In this document: positions 1 through 8,919 of the stretch, one piece after another
Position numbering within the stretch: position 1 is the first letter of the stretch
How the letters are laid out: each line of letters begins with the position of its first letter
DNA from: Hyaloraphidium curvatum
Taxonomy: Eukaryota; Monoblepharomycota; Hyaloraphidiomycetes; Hyaloraphidiales; Hyaloraphidiaceae
Length of the DNA stretch: 64,000 nucleotides
Reading direction: 5' to 3'
Assembly: GCA_025558095.1 (NCBI GenBank)
Contig: JAIVFI010000019.1
Location: 620,001-684,000 of the forward strand
The notes under the pieces: generated by a model
The model's input: the letters and a program-made list of their open reading frames with translations, nothing else
What the model was told of the DNA's origin: nothing
Database searches by the model: none
Position numbers and translations under genes: made by a program

Positions 1-630
1 CGCCAGGCCGACGTGGTCCGTCGTTGCGGAGAGGTCGAGGCGCCGCAGGTTTCCCCACTTCGGCAGCCACTGCCCGATCACGTCCCCGTGCACGTCGCCC
101 GAAAGCAAAGTGAATTCCGTTATGTCCATCCGCCCTGCTTCGCCGACGAAGCGACACAGCAGATCCTTTGCCAGGTCCGAGCCGCCGCACTCGAAACCGA
201 TGCTCTGGAGCTGCATAAGCGGCAGCGCGGCCAGCAGCGCCTCGAAGGCGGGCATCTGTTGCCAGATCATCTCCAACATGACGTAAAGGCTTCGCACCGA
301 GCCCAGGTATAGTTCGCCGCGCGGGGATGCTAGAGCCGAGAGCACCGCACCCCGGGCGACGATCCGGTGGGTGAGCCTCAGGTCCCTCCAAACGAGCCGG
401 GCCGCCTCCCTGAAGAAAGCTCGGTTGATCGTCAGCACGGAACGCAACGTCATGAGCTTCAGCCGGCCGTCCGGGCCGCGGCGCAAGTGGTGCCTGCCCG
501 AGCGGAGTTGGCACACGTCAACGCATGCGCGGCGCCGCCTCGCCCACCTGACGATCGAAGCGATGACCTCGCCAGGGAGCTCGCGCGGCGGCAGGGGCTG
601 GCTGCCCTTGGATGGGGCGCGGGAGGACAT
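1..630 (-). CDS. F-box/LRR-like protein, 3' part cut by the window edge
   Basis: An open frame of 210 codons starts at the ATG complementary to 628-630 and runs off the left edge without a stop. Residues 14-30 (PRELPGEVIASIVRWAR) have the look of an F-box helix (LPxE...I), and the following FREAARLVWRDL resembles the second half of an F-box. The rest alternates Leu-rich segments of LRR character (for example GNLRRLDLSATTDHVGLA at the edge). If this is an F-box protein it would present substrates to an SCF ubiquitin ligase. The F-box match is weak, and the call rests on pattern rather than strong identity. No intron is needed in this part. Confidence 0.5.
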   Translation of the reverse strand, partial: MSSRAPSKGSQPLPPRELPGEVIASIVRWARRRRACVDVCQLRSGRHHLRRGPDGRLKLMTLRSVLTINRAFFREAARLVWRDLRLTHRIVARGAVLSALASPRGELYLGSVRSLYVMLEMIWQQMPAFEALLAALPLMQLQSIGFECGGSDLAKDLLCRFVGEAGRMDITEFTLLSGDVHGDVIGQWLPKWGNLRRLDLSATTDHVGLA

Positions 631-841
631 GGCGGAGTTTGCGGAATCCGCGTCACCTACGCTAGAGCCGCTTGGGCCTTCGCGGAATACGGAAGCGGGC
701 TGTCGGCAACTTGCTTCGGAAACGAAAGTCGATCATGTCAATTGACGTACAGAACACAATCCATGGAATGCAGGCCCCTATCTACAACCAAACCCCGTGG
801 CGATGGAGAGAACTGACGATGCAAAGATCCCACCGCATCGC

Positions 842-2510
842 CTACCCTTCCCTCGCCGGCTCCTCCGACGGCCCCGCCTCCCCTTCGGCGTCCGCCGCCT
901 CCCCCATCTCGACGTCCCCCGCCGCCACCGCCATCTCCGCGTCCTCGTCGGGCGTCGCCGGGCTCCCTTGCACCGCTTCCGATGCGTCGACCAGCATCGC
1001 GGCGTCGCCAACGTCGCCCCCGTCCGCAACGGCAGCCTGCTGCCCCGCTTCGGCCAGCTGCTCGCCCGCCGCGGCGTCGTCCTCAGCCGGCGCCGGCTGG
1101 GCCTGCGCGGCCGGCGGAGGGACGAAGGCGGGGTTGTTGACGAAGCAGGCATACCTGTGCCCGGCCACCCAGGCCGCCGACTGCACCCAAGGGAAGCGAT
1201 CAGCCCTTCCCGTCCACGATCAAGCACCGTGACGCAACCGACGCACCTGGCACTCCCTCCCGCAGTAGAACACCACCCTGCACCTCGCGCACCTCTGCAG
1301 CGCCCTCGTCCTCGCCTCCCTCCTGCAGTGGTCGCAGCTGTCAGCCACCCTCCCCCTCCTCCGCACCACCTCGGCCGCAGCGTGCGCGTCGGGTGGGACG
1401 CCCTGCGCGCCGGGGGGTGCGATGGTCCAGAGGCAGTTGAGGTCGCGGGCCAAGGACAGGAGGCGGTCCCGGAGGGGCGTGGCGAGGGGCGGGTGGGGAA
1501 GGAGGGATTGGTGCGCGGCGCGGAGTTCCCAGAGGGTGCGGACGAGGAGGTTGAGGATGACGACGGCCTATCGGGGGGCAAAGGTTAGGTGGGAGGGCAA
1601 AGGCGGGGAACGGAAAGCGCACCATCGGCTCGGGGCTGGCGAACGTGTGGCGCTGCCAAGGCCCGCGGGATTCGGCGACGACCTGTGCGAGGATGGAAGC
1701 GGCGGCGTCGAGCTCCGGGCCGACGGCGCGGTGGTGGGCAAAGGCCGGGGGCTGGTGCTCGTCGGCGGCGACCGAGAAGGAGGAGGCGCCCCACGAGGCG
1801 AGCGAGTCGAGCAACCGCAGATCCTGGCCCAGGCGCATGCGCACAGGGCGGGAGAAGAGCAGGTGCGCGATGCAGCAGGCCGCGAGCAGCGCCGCGCGGC
1901 CGAAGCGGTCGTCGTACTCGGCGGCGGCGTCCCGGTCGAACAGGGCGAGGTGGCCGCCGGCGTCGGGATGCTGCATCAGCGCAACGAAAGTCGGCCGTAC
2001 GTTGACGCCCCAGGCGAGCTGGCGCGGGCGGTGTGCGTAGGCGACGATCGGGCGGCGGAGGGCCGGGAAGTGGTCGCGGAAGGCGTCGAGCTGCAGGTTC
2101 GCGACAAAGTCGTCCTCGGAGGCGTCGCGAAGGTGCGGGTCGCCGGGCAGGGCGTCCTCGGGGAAGAACGGCTTCAGCAGGTCGCGGAGTGCGGCGTCGC
2201 CGTCGAGCGCCGCGAGCAGATCCGCCGCCTCCTTCAGCCTGTCCAGGGCCAGCACGCTTGCGCCGGTTTCCGGGTCGGGCTCGCCGGGCGCGGGCGGGGC
2301 GTTCGTGGCGGCGATGTACGGCGCGTAGCCGTCGGCAAAGGCATCGACCAGGTCCTTCAGGCGGCCGGTGAAGCCCGCGCAGTCCATTTTGTGCCAACCG
2401 TGCGTGGGCCGCGGCGGCGCCTCCTCCGCCTCGGCGTCCTCGGCGCCATCGACAGCAACCACTTCCACCGACGGCGGCGCGGCCTCGGGAGCGGAAACGT
2501 AGGAGCCCAT
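842..2510 (-). CDS. MYND-type zinc finger protein, three exons
   Basis: The exons are 2510-1623, 1567-1247 and 1180-842 on the minus strand and give 515 aa. Intron 1 (1568-1622, 55 nt) starts GTGCGC and ends CGATAG with a CTAAC branch-like motif. Intron 2 (1181-1246) starts GTGCGT and ends GTGCAG. Both joins are phase 0. The second splice falls inside the zinc finger and reunites CDHCRREARTRALQRCARC / YCGRECQ with SAAWVAGHRYAC, which restores the MYND pattern of Cys pairs ending in HxxxC. The long N-terminal part (about 400 aa) is helical with no domain I recognise, and the C-terminus is Ala/Glu/Asp-rich and probably disordered. MYND fingers bind proline-rich peptides in partner proteins, so a scaffold or regulatory role is likely. 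A second MYND protein lies near 56 kb. The exon model is firm and the biological role is not. Confidence 0.85.
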
Positions 2511-2852
2511 CGCGAATGGTTCCAGGGGGTGGGGCAAGGGATTGGAAAGCAGCCGCCGCCAGTAAAGAACTCTGGCAGGAATCAAGAGTACAGGGGACAT
2601 GGAAGCAATTACTGCCGCTCATCGAAACCAAATTGATGCCTCTGAGGATGGCCGGACGTCGGCTGCCGGGATTCCTGCCGGGCGGCACGTATCTGCACGG
2701 GGTCTGCACGCGCACAGCTCCTGCATGCACGGTCCCCCGGCACCTCCCCACCTGGCCGTGCGGGCTGCGGATCCGATGCCGGTACATAAGCCCACGGTCG
2801 TGGAGGAGGGCCGGCACCATTCTCCGGAGCCAGTTCCCGAGCAGAATCCGAA
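2511..2852. promoter_or_regulatory. divergent intergenic region
   Basis: This 342-bp gap lies between the start codons of the MYND gene (minus) and the secreted repeat gene (plus), so it must hold both promoters. I recognise no TATA box or operator. Confidence 0.4.
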
Positions 2853-3603
2853 ATGCGCTTCGCCTTCATCGCCGCCTTCATCGCCGCCTCCGTCGCCTTC
2901 TTCCTGGCCTCCGCCGCGGTCGCTTCCCCAGACGGCAACCACGGCAACGGCCACGACGACGGGTACCATTGCCGCCCGCACCTGGTGGTGGTCAAGAAGT
3001 ACCGGACAAAGAGCAAGACGGTCCCGTACACGCACTATGTCGGTAGCACCTACACGGTCTACCAGACGGTGACGGAGAGCCGGACCAAGGAGATCCCGAG
3101 CGAGACGACCGTCTACGGTGGGCTCTCTGCCCGGGGCTCCGCATCTCGTCGCTGACCGAGCGTTGATTCCTTCCAGCAACGTACACCGTCTTTTCCACGA
3201 AGACGCAGTACGCCTCGCAAACGACCACGTACACGTCGACGGTCTACTCCACGGCCTACGCCACGGCAACCACGACCGTCCGCTCGACCACCACGGTACA
3301 CAAGCCCACCACGGTCACTTCCGTCAGCTACAAGACCCAGACTGCGTACCGCACCGTGAAGGACAAGCGGACTTCGACCGTGACCACGACGTCGACGTAC
3401 CACACGTCGGCAACAAAGACGTACACCTCGTACACCACCTACACGTCGTACAGCACCGAACACAAGCCGACAACGTGCACCACGCACGTGGGTGTCCCTC
3501 TGGGTTCGCGGGCGCGGCGCAGCTAACTCTACCTCTCTTCAAGGTCACGGAAACGACGTACAAGACCAAGTACGCGACGAAATCTCACTGCCCCGAGCAC
3601 TAG
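2853..3603 (+). CDS. secreted Tyr/Thr/Ser-repeat protein, three exons
   Basis: The exons are 2853-3117, 3177-3487 and 3544-3603 and give 211 aa. The start MRFAFIAAFIAASVAFFLASAAVAS is a clear signal peptide. A His/Gly/Asp-rich linker follows, and then about 130 residues made almost entirely of Thr, Tyr, Ser and Val in a loose 6-8 residue periodicity (for example YTSTVYSTAYATATTTV). The last exon ends KSHCPEH. Intron 1 starts GTGGGC and ends TTCCAG. Intron 2 starts GTGGGT, contains CTAAC and ends TTCAAG. Both joins keep the repeat in frame. Such sequences are typical of O-glycosylated or Tyr-crosslinked wall or extracellular-matrix proteins, but that role is inferred. The gene at 20600-22026 encodes the same type of repeat and is probably a paralogue. 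No GPI-type hydrophobic tail is present. Confidence 0.85.
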
Positions 3604-3637
3604 CTCACATACATATAGACGGCCAATGCCAACGACT

Positions 3638-4753
3638 TCACATCTTCGCCTTGTCCCGCTTCGGCAGCCGTTCCCGATAGTCGTCCAGCTTGAAAGAAGC
3701 GGGGTACACCCGCGGCTCGCCCTTTTCGCCGCTCACGACCCAGCACTTCCCCCGTCCCTTGTCCTCGTCCGCTACGCACATGAGGAAGGCGTCGGCGACC
3801 GCGCCGATGGGCGTCCAGCCGCCCATGCCTTCGACCATGCCGGGGAACTTGGTGTTCATCTCGTCCTTGTTCTCCAGGGCCCGGCCGCCCATGGCCTATT
3901 CGCAGTGGGTCGGAACGACGTCAGGAATCCCATCGGGACCAGCAAAGGGCACGCGGCGACACCCACGTCCACCATCGAGTTCTTGCGCAGGAAGTTGGTG
4001 TCCACGAACCCCGGCATCACCGCCGAGAACCTGACGGGCGACTTCCCTTTCTTCTTGGACTGGAGGTGCGAGAGCTCCGCAATCGCCTGCGCGCTCTTGA
4101 CGAACTGCACCAGGCCCGCCTTGCTCACGGCGTCTACGGTGGAAGTTAGCTTCACTGTCGAGCAGGAGCGAGCGCGGAAGGGCTCACACGACATGAAGGT
4201 CGTCATCCCGAGCCCCCATTCGATGTACCCGTGGAGCCCGTAGATGGACGAATTGACCACGAACGCGCCCGCCCCCCCGTCCGACGCCCAATGCGTCGCC
4301 GCCAACCTCCCCAGCAGCATCGTCCCCACGAGGTTGCCCTGGATCCCGCGCAGCCAGCCCGAGTCGTCCGCGTTCGCGACGGCGTCGCTCCAGACGTCCG
4401 AGGAGAAGCCGGCGTTGGCGACGACCGCGTCGACGCGTCCCAAGATGGCCACGGTCTTTTCGAAGGAGGTCCGGATGGAGGGTTCCGAGCAGATGTCGCA
4501 GGGAACGAAAGCGAGCTCCTTCTGCCCCACCCCGAACTCGGTCCGCAGATCGGAAAGCACGGACGAAGCGAGCTTCTCGTTGCGATTGGAAACAACGACC
4601 CTAGCTCCCTCCTGGAGCAGGCGGCGGACGACAGCCAGGCCGATGCCCTGGGAGACGCGGCGTCAGGCTTCCGGCTCGGCCCGGGAGAAGGCAGAATCGC
4701 ACTTCGGTGCCTCCCGTGACGAGGACGCCTTTTCCTTTGATCTCGAAGACCAT
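3638..4753 (-). CDS. short-chain dehydrogenase/reductase (SDR), four exons
   Basis: The exons are 4753-4703, 4647-4188, 4133-3967 and 3895-3638 and give 311 aa. Splicing creates two hallmark motifs. The first join makes VTGGTEGIG (the Rossmann TGxxxGIG), and the second turns T + AC into the Tyr of SYAVSKAG (YxxxK). The NAG motif (VVANAGF) and the upstream catalytic Ser region (VVNSSIYG) are intact, followed by PGFVDTNF. Introns have donors GTGCGA, GTGAGC and GTGGGT. The enzyme should be an NAD(P)-dependent reductase or dehydrogenase of the classical SDR class. The substrate cannot be told from sequence; 15-hydroxyprostaglandin-dehydrogenase-like and 3-ketosphinganine-reductase-like members both share the PGF(V) loop. 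No signal peptide. The gene is divergent from the molybdoenzyme next door. Confidence 0.9.
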
Positions 4754-4907
4754 GATTTGGACGCTACGGCGCGGCGCGGATCCACGGAGGGGTCCGATCA
4801 AGGCGACGATCGACGCCGCCGAGAACTTCGGCGCAACTTGCCCCGCATCGCGCCCGCCGGTTTCCGGGGGCCCGTTCCCGCAATCGCCAGTGCGGACCGC
4901 CGCCGCG
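4754..4907. promoter_or_regulatory. short divergent promoter region, SDR / molybdoenzyme
   Basis: Only 154 bp separate the two start codons, so the two genes probably share a bidirectional promoter. No specific element is recognised. Confidence 0.4.
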
Positions 4908-5857
4908 ATGTCCATCCTCCCCGGCGCCTTCCCCGACGACGAGCCCCCCGCGCGCCGCGAGGTGGTGCTCTCCGAGAAGGGCCGCCGCGAGGAGGAGCGC
5001 AAGCGCAAAACGGCCGAGAAGGCCGCCGAGTTCGCGGACAAGTGGGAGGGGTGGAAGAAGATGGGCGCGAAGGAGTGGAGCGAGAGGGTGTACAAGCCCG
5101 AGCCGGGGCAGGAGACCTCCAAGACGAACCCGCGGATCTCGCCGGGGAACCACCTCAGCAGGAGGTTCCAGGTCATGGATCTGGACTTCCAGCCCGACAT
5201 GGACATTGACTTTTGGGAGCTCACCGTTTCGAGCCATCTCGGGACGGTGAAGCTGAACCTGGAGGACATTCGGGAGCTGGGGGAGCAGACCTACGTCGCG
5301 GATTTCCACTGCGTGACCAGGTGGTCGGCGTTCGACGTCCAGTGGACGGGGGTGCCTTTCTCCAGGGTCATGGAGAGGTGCCGGCACGTCATTCCCCCAG
5401 GCTGGAAGGTGATCTACGAGACGTCGGCCGACGGCTACACTACCAACGTCGTGGGTTGTGACGTTGGGTCGGCATCGCCCCAGGCTAATCTGCTTGCCAC
5501 TCAGCAACGGCGGGACGTGGAACGCGACGACGTTTGGCTCGTTTATGGCCTCAACGGGCAGATCCCCATCCCTCTGGAGCACGGCACCGTCCGAATACTC
5601 AAGCCGCATCTCTACGCCTGGGTGGGTGCTCGCTGATTCGCCCGCAACCCGGCGGTCTACTTACGGGCCCACAGAAGAGCGCAAAGTGGCTGGAACGGAT
5701 CGATTTCCTGATGGAGGACACGCCTGGATTCTGGGAGGTGCGCGGATTCCATCGGAGAGCCAACGCGTGGGCGGAAGAGAGGTACGGCGGGCCGGATGAT
5801 CCGCTGCCGGAACTGGGACCGGAGTTCGAACGGCTTCCCGGGTACAAGGCCGGTTGA
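4908..5857 (+). CDS. sulfite-oxidase-family molybdopterin-dependent oxidoreductase, three exons
   Basis: The exons are 4908-5450, 5505-5621 and 5675-5857 and give 280 aa. The core matches the oxidoreductase molybdopterin-binding domain: FHCVTRWS supplies the conserved Cys ligand of molybdenum, followed by WTGVPFSRVM. Splicing then yields PLEHGTVRILKPHLYAW joined to KSAKWL, the family's typical substrate-pocket segment. Intron 1 is 5451-5504 (GTGGGT, TCAG) and intron 2 is 5622-5674 (GTGGGT, ACAG). There is no heme or dimerisation domain and no targeting peptide, so it resembles the minimal MsrP/YedY-type members rather than full sulfite oxidase. I take the ATG at 4908; an in-frame upstream ATG at 4707 would overlap the divergent SDR start. 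Lys/Glu-rich residues 20-60 form a likely helix. Electron partner and substrate are unknown. Confidence 0.87.
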
Positions 5858-5858
5858 T

Positions 5859-7025
5859 TCACGCGGTGTACACGGGACCATCGAGCTCCATGATCTCCAC
5901 TTCATCGTCCCGGCCGACGTAGGCCAGGCCCGGGTCCAGATAGATCACGCGCGTGCCGCCCTCTTTCGCCGGCCGGATGCCAATCTCCACCTCGGGTTCG
6001 ACTCCCTGACGCCCGAAGTGGAGCGTGTGGCAATGCCCGAAACTGTGGGACGCCCCGGAGCCCCATGAACCCATGTTCTTCCTTAGGAGGCTGCCGTTGG
6101 TGTGCCCGACAATCTGCGAGAAACCCAGGGGCAGCTTGGAGACGTCGTACCGCCTCGGCCTCCCCTCAGCAAAGCCCCACGCGCTGTCGGCTATTGCCGC
6201 CGGGTTTGCAGGTCTGTGGGCCATTAAACCTCCGGGCTGCGTGCTTGCTACCCCGGCGAAGTGGAGAGGCTCCAAGTTTAGCGCTTCGTTGCCCCCATCG
6301 CGCCAAGCGTTTACGACGCGGTCGACGGCGCGATCCAGGCTGCTTTGCAACGCCGCAGCTACCTCTTTAGCACCAGATTCATCGGAAAGTCCGAGAACGT
6401 GGAGCTCCCGGCGCGTCGTCCCCGCGTGGTTCATCAGGAGCACGTCGCCCCCGTGCTGGGCGGTCGTGGCCAGCCGGTACCGCCGTGCCAACAGGAGTGA
6501 CTTCACTAGATCCCGCTGGGCTTCGGTAAAGGTGCTGAAGTCCCTCCTGAGGATCCCAGGCTCCGCAATGTCGAACTCGTCGCAGAAGGCGCGCACCTCT
6601 TCGGGTTTCACGTCAAAGCTCCGCTTCCGTGCAGCCCGGAATGACGCGTCGGAAAACTTGGCGAGCTCCATGACGCGGACGGCATCGTGGTTGCCTAGAA
6701 TGATGACCACCTGCTCCGGCTCGTGGGCAGCGAGCCATGAGAGGTTCAGCAGGCCCTCGCGCCCCGCAGTTGCCCTGTTCTCCGGGTCGTCCTTCTGCGT
6801 CCCGAGAAAATCGAAGTGGTCGCCCATGGAGACGAGGCCCACGTCGGGCCTGAGCCATCCTTCGTCTGACACGAGGCCGCGGGAGGCAAGGGTCCGGAGG
6901 AACCGGTCGAACGGGCATTGCGGGTCGCCGACGGCGAACCACCGCTCAACAGCGGGAGAGTGCGACGGACTGCCCCCGGAAAAAGATTCCTCGGCGCGGA
7001 CGCGTGCCGCGGCGAGGGGATCCAT
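5859..7025 (-). CDS. calcineurin-like metallophosphoesterase, single exon
   Basis: An intronless frame of 388 aa starts at the ATG at 7025. The metal-binding motifs occur in order: VGDPQ near residue 35, MGDHFD near 66, GNHD near 113, MNHAG (His) near 200 and GHTNGS near 310. This is the usual series for the metallophosphoesterase fold, with GDPQ where most members have GDxH. It should hydrolyse phosphate esters with a two-metal centre; the substrate is unknown. No signal peptide or membrane segment. The stop codons of this gene and the molybdoenzyme are 1 bp apart on opposite strands, so their 3' UTRs must overlap. Confidence 0.87.
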   Translation of the reverse strand: MDPLAAARVRAEESFSGGSPSHSPAVERWFAVGDPQCPFDRFLRTLASRGLVSDEGWLRPDVGLVSMGDHFDFLGTQKDDPENRATAGREGLLNLSWLAAHEPEQVVIILGNHDAVRVMELAKFSDASFRAARKRSFDVKPEEVRAFCDEFDIAEPGILRRDFSTFTEAQRDLVKSLLLARRYRLATTAQHGGDVLLMNHAGTTRRELHVLGLSDESGAKEVAAALQSSLDRAVDRVVNAWRDGGNEALNLEPLHFAGVASTQPGGLMAHRPANPAAIADSAWGFAEGRPRRYDVSKLPLGFSQIVGHTNGSLLRKNMGSWGSGASHSFGHCHTLHFGRQGVEPEVEIGIRPAKEGGTRVIYLDPGLAYVGRDDEVEIMELDGPVYTA

Positions 7026-7554
7026 CGCGGCGGGATCCTGATTCCTGGTTGAGCGGTCTTCGTTCGATCGCCGCCGTGGTGCGAGCAATGTGAACAACGT
7101 AGGCTAACAAACAGCTTTCAGACTGAAAAGCGAGACAGAGAAAGAAGGTTGAAGCACCCGAATGACTAGGATGGATTCGACGACTTGACTTCACCTTTGA
7201 GTCGAACTGACGTGCAATCTCCTCCCTCCGCGCACCGCGTTGATGAAAATAGCTCGGCGAATGTCGGAGTCCACTTTTCCAATTCATTATTTTCTCATTT
7301 GGCCATCAACGGATCAGCGCAGTGGGCGGGGACGGAGCCGATCAGGATCGATCGATGGTCGGCGATGACCGATGTGGCGGCGCGGAATCGCGGACCTTGC
7401 CTCGTTCCGATTCCGAGTCACACATTTAGCGCTGGAGCCGCTCAGCGTCGCGGACACTTCCAACGCAGTCGAGAGAAGCGCTACCTTGATCTTCTGACCG
7501 CCTCGTGAGCGGGAGTGGCCGCCGGAGTCCACACTCGACGCTCCTCGAATCGCC
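7026..7554. promoter_or_regulatory. divergent intergenic region
   Basis: This 529-bp gap lies between the phosphoesterase and hydroxylase starts. It is more AT-rich than its surroundings, especially 7090-7310. No gene or defined element is seen. Confidence 0.3.
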
Positions 7555-8784
7555 ATGGCGACAAACGCGAGCGCCATCGTTGGCGCCATGCCCGGCCTGC
7601 CGGCGCACCTGCTTGGGGACTCGCTGTGGGCACGCATCGGCCGGAGCTTCCTGAGCTTCACCAAGCCCATCTACGAGCGTATCGGCGGGGTCGGGACCCA
7701 CACTCTCTACACGTTCGCCCTCTTCTGGACATCCTATGTGGCCATGTACAACTTCTACACCGCCGTGGACAAGCACAACCTCTGGGGACTGCAGCGCTAC
7801 AAGATTCATCCCGGGAAGATGGAGCCACAGGAGCTGAACGACAAGGTCACGGACGGCCTCAAGAGCGGTTTCTGGAAGGGGGTTGGTGGCAGCAACCCGT
7901 CAAGGAATCACCGGAGACTGACCTATGGCTCAGGCCGTCCGCACTGCCGCCGCGTACGGCGTGTTTTTCTCCTTCGGGCGCCAGCCGATCATGTCCTTCC
8001 CCAAATCGCCCCTCTCGCTCCTTGGCAACCTCGTCTTTGGATATTTCCTCTTCGATTTCGGGTTCTACTGGTGTGTTGGCTTCTCATTCATCTCACCGAC
8101 CACCATCTGATGGTGCACGATATGGTTCTAGGCTCCACCGAATGGAACACCTTCCGCAGTTCTACAAGACCTGGCACAAGCAACACCGTGAGTTCGTTTG
8201 CCCGTCTTTTCGGTCTACTCTGACGATCCTGCAGACGAGTTCAAGCTGACCAACCGCGGCGCCACGTCCTGGAACGACATGAGGGAATCCTTCGGTATCA
8301 TGTTCTTGAACGACCTTACGGCGATGTTCCTGAAGTTTGACCTGTTCACGTGGTGCGTCTGGACTGTCTACACCAACTACTTGGATTTCCACATCCACTG
8401 CGGTGCGTCGGACCGTGGAACCGTGCCCAGCATCTGACTGACGTGCTCGTCACGCCGTCTTCAGGCTACAAGTTCCCCTGGAACCCAATCAACCTGATCG
8501 AGGACCCCCTGGTTCACGACTTCCACGTAGGTTTGCGCACGTGTGGCTCTCAACCTGCGTTCTGACCGGTTTGCTCCTCCTTCGCACCAAAATGTTCCAA
8601 TCAGCACTACCGGAACGTTGGAAACTTCGCGACGACCCACTGGGACATTCTGTTCGGAACTAACAAGCACTACGTTCAGTGGCAGAAGCGGCAAGCGGAG
8701 CGGAAGGCCAAGGGCCTTGAGGAGGAGGCTGAGCGACGGACGGACCCGGATGAGGACGGCGACGCAGCTGAGAAGCTGGAGTGA
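7555..8784 (+). CDS. fatty-acid/sterol hydroxylase superfamily membrane protein, six exons
   Basis: The exons are 7555-7881, 7934-8070, 8132-8187, 8235-8402, 8465-8526 and 8605-8784 and give 309 aa. The di-iron histidine motifs appear only after splicing: HRMEH (HxxxH), HKQHHEF (HxxHH) and HDFHH (HxxHH), with FHIHCG between. Hydrophobic segments lie near residues 45-65, 110-150 and 190-210, as expected for an ER-membrane enzyme of this family (C4-methylsterol oxidase, sterol C5 desaturase and fatty-acid 2-hydroxylase relatives). The C-terminus is Lys/Glu-rich (KRQAERKAKGLEEEAE). Two related genes lie in tandem at 40748-43740 but are clearly diverged. The substrate cannot be assigned. Confidence 0.9.
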
Positions 8785-8919
8785 TGGCTTTGGGCGTCGG
8801 AGAACCCGGCCGCGGCTGGTGAATGATGACGATGGATAGAGCTGGATAAAGTGATGATTTGACTTCGTTTATAGAGATGGCACAGGGTTGGACACAATGC
8901 AATTCAAGTCCGTTCATGT

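Noticed and set aside
7026-7097. Longer N-terminus of the phosphoesterase starting at 7097
   Set aside because: That frame opens with TTG. The first ATG is at 7025, just before the conserved part.
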